This document shows, one piece after another, positions 44,737 to 53,080 of a stretch of 64,000 nt of DNA. The stretch is from contig NZ_JAGKJJ010000017.1 in the NCBI RefSeq assembly GCF_020329505.1, positions 1-64,000 of the forward strand. Reading direction: 5' to 3'. Both the position numbers and the translations under genes were made by a program. The stretch is from Bradyrhizobium semiaridum. Its GTDB lineage: Bacteria; Pseudomonadota; Alphaproteobacteria; Rhizobiales; Xanthobacteraceae. Numbering within the stretch: the stretch's first letter is position 1; each line of letters begins with the position of its first letter. The notes under the pieces were generated by a model that saw nothing but the letters and a program-made list of their open reading frames with translations, had not been told where the DNA came from and made no database searches.

Positions 44737-45164
44737 CCAAGACCGCGACTGAAACGCGCTCGGCGATCGTCGAGCGCGAGTTTCCCCATCCGCCGGAAAA
44801 GCTCTGGCGCGCACTGACACAACCGCACCTGATGGAGGAGTGGCTGATGAAGAACGACTTCAAGCCCGAGGTCGGGCACAGCTTCAATCTGCGCGGCGAG
44901 TGGGGCGGCGTGCTGGACTGCAAGGTGCTCGCCGTCGAGCCGCACCGGACGCTGTCCTACACCTGGAATTTCGCGCATGAGGATGCCGCCTACAATCTCG
45001 AGAGCGTGGTGACGTTCACGCTGACGCCGACCGCCACCGGTACCCATCTGCGCGTCGAGCAGAGCGGTTTTCAGCCGCACCAGAAGCAGGCCTATGGCGG
45101 TGCCCAGGCCGGATGGAAGCAGTTTTTCGAGAAGCTCGAGCAGGTCGTGGCGCGGGAAGCGTAG
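44733..45164 (+). CDS. SRPBCC/AHSA1 (START-like) domain protein
   Basis: 143 residues. VEREFPHPPEKLWRALTQPH, EEWLMKNDFKPEVGHSF and GWKQFFEKLEQVV are the AHSA1-type SRPBCC fold, a helix-grip cavity for hydrophobic ligands. It is translationally coupled to the ArsR regulator, so its expression probably follows derepression by a small molecule. Ligand unknown. Confidence 0.88.
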   Translation: MTKTATETRSAIVEREFPHPPEKLWRALTQPHLMEEWLMKNDFKPEVGHSFNLRGEWGGVLDCKVLAVEPHRTLSYTWNFAHEDAAYNLESVVTFTLTPTATGTHLRVEQSGFQPHQKQAYGGAQAGWKQFFEKLEQVVAREA

Positions 45165-45182
45165 GATTGTCCGAACTCCATC

Positions 45183-45272
45183 CCGTCATTGCGAGGAGCG
45201 CAAGCGACGAAGCAATCCATGCCTCCGCGTGCGTGGATCGATGGATTGCTTCGCTTCGCTCGCAATGACGGT
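45183..45272. repeat. REP-like long inverted repeat
   Basis: ccgtcattgcgaggagcgca (45183-45202) to gctcgcaatgacgg (45258-45271) pair over about 35 bases as arms around the gcctccgcgtgcgtgg loop region. The cgtcattgcgag motif is widespread as an intergenic palindrome in Bradyrhizobium and other genomes. Confidence 0.85.
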
Positions 45273-45307
45273 GTCTCACAGATTCACTGCACCAACAGGA
45301 GATCCCC

Positions 45308-45538
45308 ATGAACTGGAACAAGTCTATTCGTCAGCTCCACCGCTGGCTCTCGATCGCCTTCACGCTGGCCGTGATCGCCAATATCGTCGCCATGATCCTG
45401 CAGCAGCCGGCGGTCTGGATCGGATTGCTCGCGCTGGTTCCGCTGATTCCCCTGCTGCTCACCGGCCTCTATATGTTCGCGCTGCCCTATCTGGCGCCAC
45501 GGCGGATCGAGGGCTCGACCGCACCAGCACAAATGTGA
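45308..45538 (+). CDS. Small two-TM membrane protein
   Basis: 76 residues from MNWNKSIRQLHRWLSIAFTL with two hydrophobic helices (about 14-33 and 38-62) and a short tail. AGGAGATC precedes the ATG. Family not recognised. It lies between the ArsR/SRPBCC pair and a DUF1801 gene, all plus strand. Confidence 0.65.
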   Translation: MNWNKSIRQLHRWLSIAFTLAVIANIVAMILQQPAVWIGLLALVPLIPLLLTGLYMFALPYLAPRRIEGSTAPAQM

Positions 45539-45572
45539 TTGCATCGGCCGCAGAAGCTAACGCGAGGCAGCA

Positions 45573-45989
45573 ATGACGGCATCGGAACGGATCAACCGGA
45601 TGATCGAGGAGATCGCGGACTGGCGCGGCAAGATGCTCGCCAGCCTGCGCAAGTGCATTCTCGCCGCCGACCCCGACATATCCGAGGAATGGAAGTGGAT
45701 GGGCAGTCCGGTGTGGGAGCGCGACGGCATCATCGCGGTCGGCAATGCCCACAAGGGCAAGGTCAAGCTCACCTTCATGTACGGCGCGAACTTGCCGGAC
45801 CCCGACAGGCTGTTCAACGCCGGCTTCGAGGGCAATGAGCGGCGCGCGATCGACCTGTTCGAGGGCGACAAGGTCAACGAGCGCGCGCTGAAAGCCATGA
45901 TCCGCGCCGCGATCGCATTCAACCAGGCCAAAAAGAAGTCGGCGAAGAAGCCGGCCGCGAAAGGACGCACGACGGCGAAGACAGCGTGA
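45573..45989 (+). CDS. DUF1801 (YdhG-like) protein
   Basis: 138 residues. The segments LRKCILAADPDISEEWKWMG and VWERDGIIAVGNAHKGKVKL match DUF1801, a family of small cytoplasmic proteins of unknown role often beside ArsR/SRPBCC genes. The Lys/Ala-rich tail KKKSAKKPAAKGRTTAK looks DNA-binding-like. Confidence 0.85.
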   Translation: MTASERINRMIEEIADWRGKMLASLRKCILAADPDISEEWKWMGSPVWERDGIIAVGNAHKGKVKLTFMYGANLPDPDRLFNAGFEGNERRAIDLFEGDKVNERALKAMIRAAIAFNQAKKKSAKKPAAKGRTTAKTA

Positions 45990-46070
45990 CTTGCACTCAC
46001 GCCTCGGCGTCTGATCCGGCCGATCTGAATTGATCGTAACCAGCTCGCCGAACTGTCCGCAGTGCGCCGG

Positions 46071-46415
46071 CTAGGCCGAGATGTCGACTGCCTGGCCGGC
46101 CTTGCCGGCGTTCTTCTCGAACTGCTGCTCGATCAGATCCTTGATCTTCTGCTCGACCGCCTTCCGCTGCTCGGGCGACATGTTCTTCAAATCGTCTTCC
46201 GACAGGCCCATGCTCTTGAGGATGTTGGCGCGCATCCGGTCCATCGGGCTCATCTGCGCGTATTTGAGGAATTCCTGCTCGACGCTGCTGCCGCCAAGGC
46301 CGCCGGACGCGGATTGCGCCGAGGCTGTCGCATCAGCGTCCTGCGGCTTCTTCAGCGATCCGCTCCTCATGCTGGTCACCAGCGAGCCATAGGCCGAGAT
46401 CGACGACGTCTGCAT
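46071..46415 (-). CDS. Unknown protein behind a sigma-54 promoter
   Basis: 114 residues from MQTSSISAYGSLVTSMRSGS. The first 45 residues are Ser/Ala/Gly-rich and probably disordered; the C-terminal half (QMSPMDRMRANILKSMGLSE then DDLKNMSPEQRKAVEQKIKD) is strongly helical and charged. No signal, membrane segment or cysteine. GGGGGA lies six bases before the ATG. A consensus sigma-54 promoter (46448-46463) ends about 33 bases upstream. The same promoter type drives flgE, flgF and flgI, so I infer membership of the flagellar regulon. No family recognised. Confidence 0.75.
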   Translation of the reverse strand: MQTSSISAYGSLVTSMRSGSLKKPQDADATASAQSASGGLGGSSVEQEFLKYAQMSPMDRMRANILKSMGLSEDDLKNMSPEQRKAVEQKIKDLIEQQFEKNAGKAGQAVDISA

Positions 46416-46447
46416 GCGCGTCCCCCAATGCAATGCGGCGCTTGCCG

Positions 46448-46463
46448 AGCAAATGCCGTGCCA
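46448..46463 (-). promoter_or_regulatory. Sigma-54 promoter upstream of the 46071 gene
   Basis: On the minus strand, TGGCACGGCATTTGCT matches TGGCACG-N4-TTGCT exactly, with GG and GC ten bases apart. Confidence 0.85.
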
Positions 46464-46565
46464 TGGCCCGCCGCCATGATTTCAACGGGATAGCGCCACG
46501 GCACGCACGCGCGCGCTGCGCGGCGGGCAGCTTCTGCCGGGCGAGGATTGCCGGGGGTGCGGCCG

Positions 46566-46859
46566 TCACGCCTTGGTATGCACGATCACCGGACCCGCAA
46601 TCGCGGAGGCCTGGCCGACCAGCAGCGGGCCGAGATTGTCGTCGATCCAGGCCAGCGCGCGGCGGTTGGCCTCCTCGGCGCCGGCATGATTGTTGAAGAC
46701 GCGGATCGCGGTGACGGTGTCGTCGCCGGCATAGACCACGTAATAGGCCATGAAGCCTTCGACGTCGCTGATGATCGGGATCGCGCCTTCCTTGATCCGG
46801 CGCGCGAGTTCTTCGGCGGTGCCGGTCTTTGCCTTGGCCTGACGGATGGCGGCATACAT
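46566..46859 (-). CDS. Small monooxygenase-like (dimeric ferredoxin-fold) hypothetical
   Basis: 97 residues. MYAAIRQAKAKTGTAEELAR, IISDVEGFMAYYVVYAGDDT and TAIRVFNNHAGAEEANR have the pattern of small antibiotic-biosynthesis-monooxygenase-like stress proteins. AAGGAG precedes the ATG. Function unknown. Confidence 0.7.
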   Translation of the reverse strand: MYAAIRQAKAKTGTAEELARRIKEGAIPIISDVEGFMAYYVVYAGDDTVTAIRVFNNHAGAEEANRRALAWIDDNLGPLLVGQASAIAGPVIVHTKA

Positions 46860-46950
46860 GGCTTGCTCCTTCCGGCTGGATCGATTGGCTTGCGCTGTGC
46901 GCGGGCTCGATCGTACGCCGGCTCGGGCGCGGATGCCACGAGGAATGGGA

Positions 46951-47397
46951 TCAGGCGAAGCGCTTGGCCACCAGCGGCTTCACCGCGCGGCGCTGCGGCA
47001 ATTTCGGCAGCCGCGCCAGATCGGCGCGCGCAGGGGTGCCCTTGGGACCCGGCGCGGGCTCGCTCTCCTGCTCCTGCAGGAACAGCGTCGCCTCGAAGCG
47101 CACGCCCGGGGCCTGCTTGGCCGTCCCCGAGCACACCGCGCGGGTGCCGTTGAAATGGCCGACGAGCTCTGCCTCGACCTCATCGCAGCCGAACACGGTG
47201 GTTGGCCCTTCGCCATACCTGCGCGTGGTCAGGACCGCCGTAAAGCGGTCGTCATCGAGCTGGTAGGAGCCGCCATAGGTGAACACGGCATCGCCGCCGG
47301 TGATGGTGCCGTTGGCGAGCTGGACTATTCCGGTGCCTTCGCCCCGTGGCGTCCGGAACCATGCCGCATATTGGCCGTCTCGTTGCATCGCTGTCAT
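46951..47397 (-). CDS. GrlR-like small regulator/hypothetical
   Basis: 148 residues. The first half GQYAAWFRTPRGEGTGIVQL, GTITGGDAVFTYGGSYQ and DDRFTAVLTTRRY resembles the GrlR fold, known from enteropathogen LEE regulation but widespread as a domain of unknown use in Rhizobiales. No GrlA-like partner is visible. The C-terminal 40 residues are Pro/Arg-rich. Start uncertain (47397 or 47388). Confidence 0.6.
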   Translation of the reverse strand: MTAMQRDGQYAAWFRTPRGEGTGIVQLANGTITGGDAVFTYGGSYQLDDDRFTAVLTTRRYGEGPTTVFGCDEVEAELVGHFNGTRAVCSGTAKQAPGVRFEATLFLQEQESEPAPGPKGTPARADLARLPKLPQRRAVKPLVAKRFA

Positions 47398-47777
47398 ATG
47401 AAGCGAGAACCCTGCGTTGTCATCTTCCTATGTTGCAAGCGACGGGACTTCCACAGCGCGCTGCCGCGACGGTTAACGAAGCGAGAAGGCGATGGTGCAA
47501 CTTGTGCGGAGAGGTAGCGGGCTCTCCGCTTTCATGGATCAGAGTGCCCTTTCTTCAGCGCCCGAATGTCATCTTGGTGCGCGGCAGAGTTGCAGGGAAC
47601 GCCCAAATATTTCTGTGTTGAACTGGCGCATTAAAGAGCGCGGACCATGGAGGATGACTACGCAATTTTTCGCGATGCGGAGCTTTGATTGGCTGCGGTG
47701 GTCAGCTGCGGTCCAGCATTTCCGATTGCGGCCATGATGATAATTTCGGTGATCGAGCCGCGACTTCCGGAGTGATG
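47398..47777. other. Intergenic region without supported gene
   Basis: A 380-base gap with somewhat lower GC. No convincing reading frame, repeat or RNA gene could be identified. Confidence 0.35.
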
Positions 47778-47948
47778 CTACGCAACAGTCTTGTACGTGG
47801 GATCGATCGGGATTTGAGCTTCGTACTGTTTGGCTTTTTCAAGCAGCGCGTCACGAATCGGGCCTTCCGGTAGAAGTGCCGCCTGGTGACGTGCCTCTCT
47901 CGCACACTCCGCAGCCTTACTCGTCAATTCTTCAGCCTCATCGTCCAT
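47778..47948 (-). CDS. Small helical hypothetical protein
   Basis: 56 residues, MDDEAEELTSKAAECAREAR and LPEGPIRDALLEKAKQYEAQ, predicted all-helical and acidic. Its start overlaps the end of the DUF3606 gene by 11 bases. Family not recognised. Confidence 0.5.
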   Translation of the reverse strand: MDDEAEELTSKAAECAREARHQAALLPEGPIRDALLEKAKQYEAQIPIDPTYKTVA

Positions 47949-48129
47949 CGTGATTGCTCCACTCGATTCCCAACTCTTTGCGCACGGCGACGGCTGAATT
48001 GCCGACCTTTTCAACGACCCTTCGAAGTTCTTTCTCCGATATGCCGAGAGCGCGCGTCCAGTGTTTCAGGTCAGAGAGTTGATGCATGTTGATATGCAAT
48101 CGGTCGGGTTGCTCCTTTCGGGTCAGCAT
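47938..48129 (-). CDS. DUF3606-like protein
   Basis: 63 residues. The EQPDRLHINMHQLSDLKHWT then LGISEKELRRVVEKVGNSAV pattern matches DUF3606, a tiny domain in Rhizobiales of unknown function. It overlaps the next gene. Confidence 0.65.
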   Translation of the reverse strand: MLTRKEQPDRLHINMHQLSDLKHWTRALGISEKELRRVVEKVGNSAVAVRKELGIEWSNHDGR

Positions 48130-48866
48130 GAAGACTTCCTCCCATCAAGAAAAAACGGCAGCGGACCCGCGATGTTCCAAGTTGCAGCGTGCGCGGGTCG
48201 CCAAGCGCGGCGGCATGCAATGCTGCCGGTAACGGCGGCCAGGTTTGAATTCTGCGCCCCAAAAAGAAGCGGCCCCAGCACCCTTGGAGGGCAATGCTGA
48301 GGCCAAGAATTCCCGCGCCGCAAAATAGCGGCTGGAAGGGCTGAAAAGAAACGGAATGAAAATACCTGCCCTTTAGTCGAATTATCCGACCGAACACGGG
48401 TTCCAAAAATATCGCGTGTGAATCTCTCCAAATAAATTCGCCTCATTCCCGGCTAGGAGAGTGCTGGAACGCTCGACGAGCAGGACGGAGCCCGGTCGAT
48501 CGGGAATAAGTGGCATTGGAACCAAACGGGAGCTGAAACCATTTTTGGGGTGGGTGACGAATTTGTTGGTACGGCACCCACGACGACAGAAGCGACGACT
48601 TCGGCCCCACGCGTCCCCCAGCGTTGGGGCCGTTCTTCTTGATCCTTCCAGCCGTCGCAGAAGAGCGCCCGGATGACTTTGGCGCTGACGCGATCGACTC
48701 TCACCCGCGCAGCTTCCGCTAGTTTCGCAGCTCGACCGTCGTTTGGTTGACCCGTCTGGCGCCATCCCTGCGGCTGCAGTGAAGCAGCACTGCCGACCTA
48801 AGCGAGTGTCACTGACACGGACGATGCCGCCTGGAATGTCGCTCTAGAATCTAACTTCAAAAATGC
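48130..48866. other. Long intergenic region, no supported gene
   Basis: About 740 bases with lower GC than the flagellar genes on its right. Short frames exist on both strands but have neither motifs nor good ribosome-binding sites. I saw no tRNA cloverleaf. It may contain degraded or transferred sequence. Confidence 0.4.
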
Positions 48867-48901
48867 CACGGCCCCCGCCAGGGGAGCTGGCGAGGGCCGT
48901 G
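48867..48901 (-). terminator. Terminator of flgF-flgG-flgA-flgH
   Basis: Stem cacggccc...gggccgtg (48867-48901) with matching inner GCCA/TGGC pairs, followed on the minus strand by GC and five T (48859-48863): an intrinsic terminator for the minus-strand operon ending at flgH, 105 bases upstream. Confidence 0.8.
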
Positions 48902-49005
48902 TCGGTACATCGCGCCGCGCCTAGGTTCGCGACGAGATGTGGGAGCTCGTTAAAGTATCAGCTCAGCATGATCGAACCGGTTCGCACTTGTTCGGGATCA
49001 TGCCG

Positions 49006-49758
49006 TCAGAACGGCAGCAGGACGTCCAGCACCTGCTGGCCGTAGCGCGGCTGTTGCACGTCGGTGATCTGGCCGCGGCCGCCATAGGCGATGCGGGCCT
49101 GGGCGATCTTCGACGAGTCGATGGTGTTGTCGCTCTGGATATCCTCCGGGCGGACGATACCGGCGACGATCAGTTCGCGGATCTCGAAGTTGACGCGGAT
49201 CTCCTGCTTGCCCTCGACCACGAGGTTGCCGTTCGGCAGCACCTGGGTGACGACGGCGGCGACGTTGGTCTGCAACGCTTCCTGGCGGTTCACCGAGCCC
49301 TTGCCGTCGCTCGTGGCCGAGGAGTCCGCGGTGAGAATACGGCCGGGCAGGATCTTGTTGGGCTGCGTGATGGTCTGCGAGCCCAGGAAGTTGGTGATGC
49401 CGGAATCTTCCGAATTGGTGCGGCTGCGCTGGGTCTCGTTGGCGATCGCGGCCTTGTCGGTGAAGTTCACCGTGATGGTCAGGATATCGCCGACGCGGGC
49501 GGCGCGCTGGTCCTTGAAGAAGGCGCGCGAGCCGCTGCGCCACAGCGAGTTCGGGCTGTAGGAGGCGACCTCGGGCTTCGGCATCGGCATCTGCACCGGC
49601 TTGTAGCCGGGCTGCGTGGTCGGATTGTCGATCGCCGACAGCTTTGGCTGCTCGCCGATCTGCGACAGGCGGTCGATCGAGGAGCAGCCGCTGGCGACGG
49701 TGGCGAGCACGAGCAGCGCACCGGACAGGACGAGGCGGTTGATACGGTACTGGGACAT
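49006..49758 (-). CDS. flgH: Flagellar L-ring lipoprotein FlgH
   Basis: 250 residues. Lipoprotein signal with lipobox VASGC at about residue 25 (MSQYRINRLVLSGALLVLAT). The motifs SLWRSGSRAFFKDQRAARVG and ILTITVNFTDKAAIANETQR are FlgH. It forms the outer-membrane ring around the distal rod. Five bases separate it from flgA. Last gene of the operon. Confidence 0.95.
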   Translation of the reverse strand: MSQYRINRLVLSGALLVLATVASGCSSIDRLSQIGEQPKLSAIDNPTTQPGYKPVQMPMPKPEVASYSPNSLWRSGSRAFFKDQRAARVGDILTITVNFTDKAAIANETQRSRTNSEDSGITNFLGSQTITQPNKILPGRILTADSSATSDGKGSVNRQEALQTNVAAVVTQVLPNGNLVVEGKQEIRVNFEIRELIVAGIVRPEDIQSDNTIDSSKIAQARIAYGGRGQITDVQQPRYGQQVLDVLLPF

Positions 49759-49763
49759 GAACT

Positions 49764-50576
49764 TTACTCGGCGTTGGGTGCGACTGAACTCAGCTTGACG
49801 GGTGCGGAATTTTGTTCGGTGGCATCGGCGGCGGGCACGCCCTGCGGGGCCGCAACCGAGATCGAGACCTCGCCGCGGCCGGTGACGACGCCGGAGATCA
49901 CGCGCTTGCTTTGCAGGTTCATCACGCTGACGACGTCGCCTTCGGCGCCGCCATCCATCGCCTTGCCGCGGATCGTCAGGTAAAGGCCGGCGGCGCGGTA
50001 GACCAGCGTGACGTTCTGGTCGCGAGTGACGAGATCGGGTTTTGCCAGATCGGCGACGCGCAGCGCCTGGCCAGCGCGGAGCTGGCGGCGGACCTGCATG
50101 CCGATCGTGCTGTCGCGCACCGCCGCGTCGTTGCCGACCTCGGCCTTCGGCCGCCGCTCGACCAGCACGTCGGAAGCCTTCAGCACGTCGCCGCGCTCGA
50201 CGTTGCGCGCCAGCACGGCGGCCTCGATGGTCTCGATCGCAGTGCCGGTGAAGCGCAGCTTGATGGGCGCGGTACCCGCCTCGTTGGCGATCTCGAATGA
50301 GACGTCGAAGCGGGTCGAGCGCGGCTCGTAGCGCACGGTGACCGGCTGCATCACGCCGGAATTGGTGGCTTCGAGGCGGATGTCGCCGGGATCGCGGTCG
50401 AAGGTCACGTTGATATTGCCGGCCCGACCGAGGCCGTGGCGGTTTTCCAGCGCGCGCGCGACCTGCTGCTCGATCTCCTTGCTCTCGACGGTGCGCGCCA
50501 GCCGCGTCACCGTGATCACCTTGAGATCGCGGGTGTCGACGCCGATCACCTGGTGGGTGCGGAGTGCGTTCAGCAC
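49764..50576 (-). CDS. flgA: P-ring assembly chaperone FlgA, apparently 5'-truncated
   Basis: The readable frame starts at a GTG at 50576: about 270 residues with the SAF-type region LARNVERGDVLKASDVLVER and QVRRQLRAGQALRVADLAKP and the C-terminal GDVVSVMNLQSKRVISGVVT of FlgA. Known FlgA proteins begin with a Sec signal and a first domain. Here the frame is open only as far as the flgG stop at 50616, reading LGTTGTLPVAQV just upstream, with no signal anywhere. So the N-terminal part appears deleted or the gene is broken. Frame and strand are the same as flgG. Confidence 0.75.
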   Translation of the reverse strand: MLNALRTHQVIGVDTRDLKVITVTRLARTVESKEIEQQVARALENRHGLGRAGNINVTFDRDPGDIRLEATNSGVMQPVTVRYEPRSTRFDVSFEIANEAGTAPIKLRFTGTAIETIEAAVLARNVERGDVLKASDVLVERRPKAEVGNDAAVRDSTIGMQVRRQLRAGQALRVADLAKPDLVTRDQNVTLVYRAAGLYLTIRGKAMDGGAEGDVVSVMNLQSKRVISGVVTGRGEVSISVAAPQGVPAADATEQNSAPVKLSSVAPNAE

Positions 50577-50615
50577 TTGCGCGACCGGCAGTGTGCCCGT
50601 GGTGCCGAGATATCC

Positions 50616-51404
50616 TCAGCGGAACAGGTTGGCGGTGGACTGCATCATCTGGTCGGCCGCGGAGACCACCTTGGAGTTCATCTCGTAGGCGCGCTGCGCG
50701 GCGATCAGGTCGGAGATTTCCGAGACCACCTCGACGTTGGCCTGTTCGAGACTGCTCTGCTGCATGTCGCCATAGCCGTCGGTGTTGGCGATGCCGTCCT
50801 GCGGCTGGCCGGAGGCCGGCGTCTCCTGGAACAGATTGTCGCCGATCGGCATCAGGCCGGCCTTGTTGATGAACCGCGTCAAGCCGATCTGGCCGATATT
50901 GGTCGATGCGGTCTGGCCGGGCAGCGTCACCGAGACCTGGCCCTGCGCGTTGATGGTGAGGCCCGAGGCGTTCTGCGGGATCGTGATCGTCGGCTGCAGC
51001 AAATTGCCCTGCGCGTTGACGATGCGGCCCTGGTTGTCCATCTGGAACGAGCCGTCGCGAGTGTAGGTGAAGGTGCCGTCCGGCATCAGGATCTTGAAGA
51101 AGCCTTCGCCGCGGATCGCGATGTCGAGATCGTTGCCGGTCGGCGACAGCGTGCCCTGCGTCATCATGCGCGGCGTGCCGACGGTCTTGACGCCGCCGCC
51201 GAGGTCGATGCCCATCGGCAGGATGGTGTTCTGGTCGGAGGCCTGCGCGCCGACCCGCCGCACATGGTCGTAGATCAGGTCCTGGAACGCGGCGCGCTGC
51301 TTCTTGTAACCGGTGGTTCTCAGGTTCGCGATGTTGTTGGAGATCACCTGAACGCTGAGTTCCTGTGCCGCCATTCCGGTCGCAGCGGTGTAGAGTGCGC
51401 GCAT
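50616..51404 (-). CDS. flgG: Distal rod protein FlgG
   Basis: 262 residues. MRALYTAATGMAAQELSVQV, ISNNIANLRTTGYKKQRAAF and the end VSAADQMMQSTANLFR are of the FlgG rod type. 15 bases after flgF in the same strand; flgA continues in the same frame after its stop. Confidence 0.95.
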   Translation of the reverse strand: MRALYTAATGMAAQELSVQVISNNIANLRTTGYKKQRAAFQDLIYDHVRRVGAQASDQNTILPMGIDLGGGVKTVGTPRMMTQGTLSPTGNDLDIAIRGEGFFKILMPDGTFTYTRDGSFQMDNQGRIVNAQGNLLQPTITIPQNASGLTINAQGQVSVTLPGQTASTNIGQIGLTRFINKAGLMPIGDNLFQETPASGQPQDGIANTDGYGDMQQSSLEQANVEVVSEISDLIAAQRAYEMNSKVVSAADQMMQSTANLFR

Positions 51405-51419
51405 TGCTCAATCCCCGGG

Positions 51420-52184
51420 TCAGGCCGGCACATCGGCGAGCTTGTCGATCGCCGATTTGTGCAGGTCGCTTTGCTGCTGCAGCAGCGAGGCGATTTGGGT
51501 GTAGGTCCGCGTGATCTCGATCATGCGGCTCATCTCGACGACGGAATTGACGTTCGACTTCTCGATGAAGCCCTGGCGGATCTGCGACTTGGTCTCGGCG
51601 AGCGGCACCGCGCCTTCGCCGGCGGAGTACAGGTTGGAGCCTTCCTTCAGCAGGCGCTGGGCCTCCGCGAACGAGACGAGGCGCAGCTTGCCGCGGATCG
51701 AGTCGAGGCGGGACGTGCCCTCGAGCACGGTGATGTTGCCGTCCGGCGCGATGCTGACGTCGTGGTCGGTCTGCTGGAAGGTGATCGGGCCGGCGGTGCC
51801 GAGCACCTGGTAGCCGGAGGTCGTGACCAGCTGGCCGCGATTGTTGATCTGAAGATTGCCCTCGCGGGTATAGCGCTCGCCGGCGGGCGTCTGCACCACC
51901 AGAAAACCCTTGCCGTCGATCGCGACGTCGAGCGGGTTCTTGGTCTCCTCGGTCGGGCCCTGCGCGAAGTCGTGGAAGGTGGCGCGGTCCTGCACGAAGG
52001 AGATGCGGCGGTCCGAGGACATGAAATTGTCCTCGTGTGCGTTCGAGGCCAGATATTCCTGGAACAGCGACCGGTCGGCCTTGTAGCCGTTGGTGTTCAT
52101 GTTCGCGATGTTGTTGGACACGACATCAAGCTGCCGCTCCAGCACCATCTGCTTCGATAGTCCGACCAGAAGCGCATTCTGCAT
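51420..52184 (-). CDS. flgF: Proximal rod protein FlgF
   Basis: 254 residues. MQNALLVGLSKQMVLERQLD with NIANMNTNGYKADRSLFQEY and the C-terminal rod motif VEMSRMIEITRTYTQIASLL. First gene of flgF-flgG-flgA-flgH, behind a sigma-54-type promoter at 52301-52315. Confidence 0.95.
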   Translation of the reverse strand: MQNALLVGLSKQMVLERQLDVVSNNIANMNTNGYKADRSLFQEYLASNAHEDNFMSSDRRISFVQDRATFHDFAQGPTEETKNPLDVAIDGKGFLVVQTPAGERYTREGNLQINNRGQLVTTSGYQVLGTAGPITFQQTDHDVSIAPDGNITVLEGTSRLDSIRGKLRLVSFAEAQRLLKEGSNLYSAGEGAVPLAETKSQIRQGFIEKSNVNSVVEMSRMIEITRTYTQIASLLQQQSDLHKSAIDKLADVPA

Positions 52185-52570
52185 CGGTGGTTCTCCCCTG
52201 TGAGGTGATCCGATGCGCCTGGCTCTCCCAAGCCGTCACGCCGGACCCGTCAGCGACCCCTTGGGCTCTCCCAAACCCTCGCGGTCACGCCGTCCTCTCA
52301 GCGAAAGCCGTGCCAACTCGAAATATGCTGATTATTGAAGTGGTTAGGTGTTTGACCGTACCAGGCGCAAGGCGGCAGAAAGGTCTTGTTGACCATGTTT
52401 GCTCGGCAGTTTTTTCCTAGTTGAAGCTAAATCCTAAGCTTCCGTTAACCATTGTTACCCTAGCGTTGACGGCAGTGGGGCGCGTGTGCGCCGGCGGCAT
52501 TTGTATCGCGTCATCGGGCCAAGGCTGGGGCAATCGCGTTCGCATCCTTCCAAAACGAAGCGGGCGGGCG
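52185..52570. other. Divergent flagellar promoter region (flgF / fliL)
   Basis: A 386-base gap between the divergent flgF and fliL operons. It holds the sigma-54-type flgF promoter at 52301-52315. No equally good site could be assigned to fliL. An open frame leads into fliL but only its last part, from 52571, looks like the protein. Confidence 0.5.
52301..52315 (-). promoter_or_regulatory. Sigma-54-type promoter of flgF-flgG-flgA-flgH
   Basis: Minus strand TGGCACGGCTTTCGC: -24 GG and -12 GC ten bases apart; TCGC instead of TTGC, as upstream of flgI. Confidence 0.75.
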
Positions 52571-53062
52571 ATGGCGGACGAGAAGACGGAAGGCGGGGAA
52601 GGCGCAGCCCCCGCGCCCAAGAAGGGCAAGCTCAAGCTGATCATCGCCGCCGTCGGCTTCCTCGTCGTAGTCGGCGCCGGCGCGGCGGGATGGTTCTTCT
52701 TCATGCGCGGACATGGCGAGGAGCAGCACGCGGAAGCGGCGCCGCCGCCGAAGCCGCCGTCCTTCGTCGACATGCCTGACATGCTGGTCAACCTGGTCGG
52801 CGCGCCCGGCGAGCGCGTGCAATATCTCAAGCTGAAGCTCGTGCTCGAGATCAAGGAAGAGAAGCAGGTCGAGCAGATCAAACCGGCGCTGCCGCGCGTC
52901 ACCGACCTGTTCCAGACCTATATGCGCGAGCTGCGCCCTAGCGATCTCAACGGCTCGGCCGGCCTGTTCCGCCTCAAGGAGGAGCTGACCAAGCGCGTCA
53001 ATCTCGCGCTGGCGCCCAACCAGGTGAACGCGGTGCTGTTCAAGGAAGTGGTCATCCAGTGA
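52571..53062 (+). CDS. fliL: Flagellar basal-body protein FliL
   Basis: 163 residues. A Lys/Glu-rich start MADEKTEGGEGAAPAPKKGK, one membrane helix (about residues 23-45, LIIAAVGFLVVVGAGAAGWF) and the periplasmic FliL domain with VQYLKLKLVLEIKEEKQVEQ. FliL sits at the stator-motor interface. The start at 52571 is chosen because the upstream extension is unlike FliL. Confidence 0.92.
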   Translation: MADEKTEGGEGAAPAPKKGKLKLIIAAVGFLVVVGAGAAGWFFFMRGHGEEQHAEAAPPPKPPSFVDMPDMLVNLVGAPGERVQYLKLKLVLEIKEEKQVEQIKPALPRVTDLFQTYMRELRPSDLNGSAGLFRLKEELTKRVNLALAPNQVNAVLFKEVVIQ

Positions 53063-53080
53063 CGGGACGGATGTAGCGCC

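Noticed and set aside
48130..48866. Small frames in the low-content region (for example 48453-48704, minus)
   Set aside because: No conserved motif, weak start signals and composition unlike neighbouring genes.
49006..51411. 801-codon frame reading through flgH, flgA and flgG
   Set aside because: Only its last 250 codons (flgH) match a family; the earlier part is out of frame with flgG and flgA.
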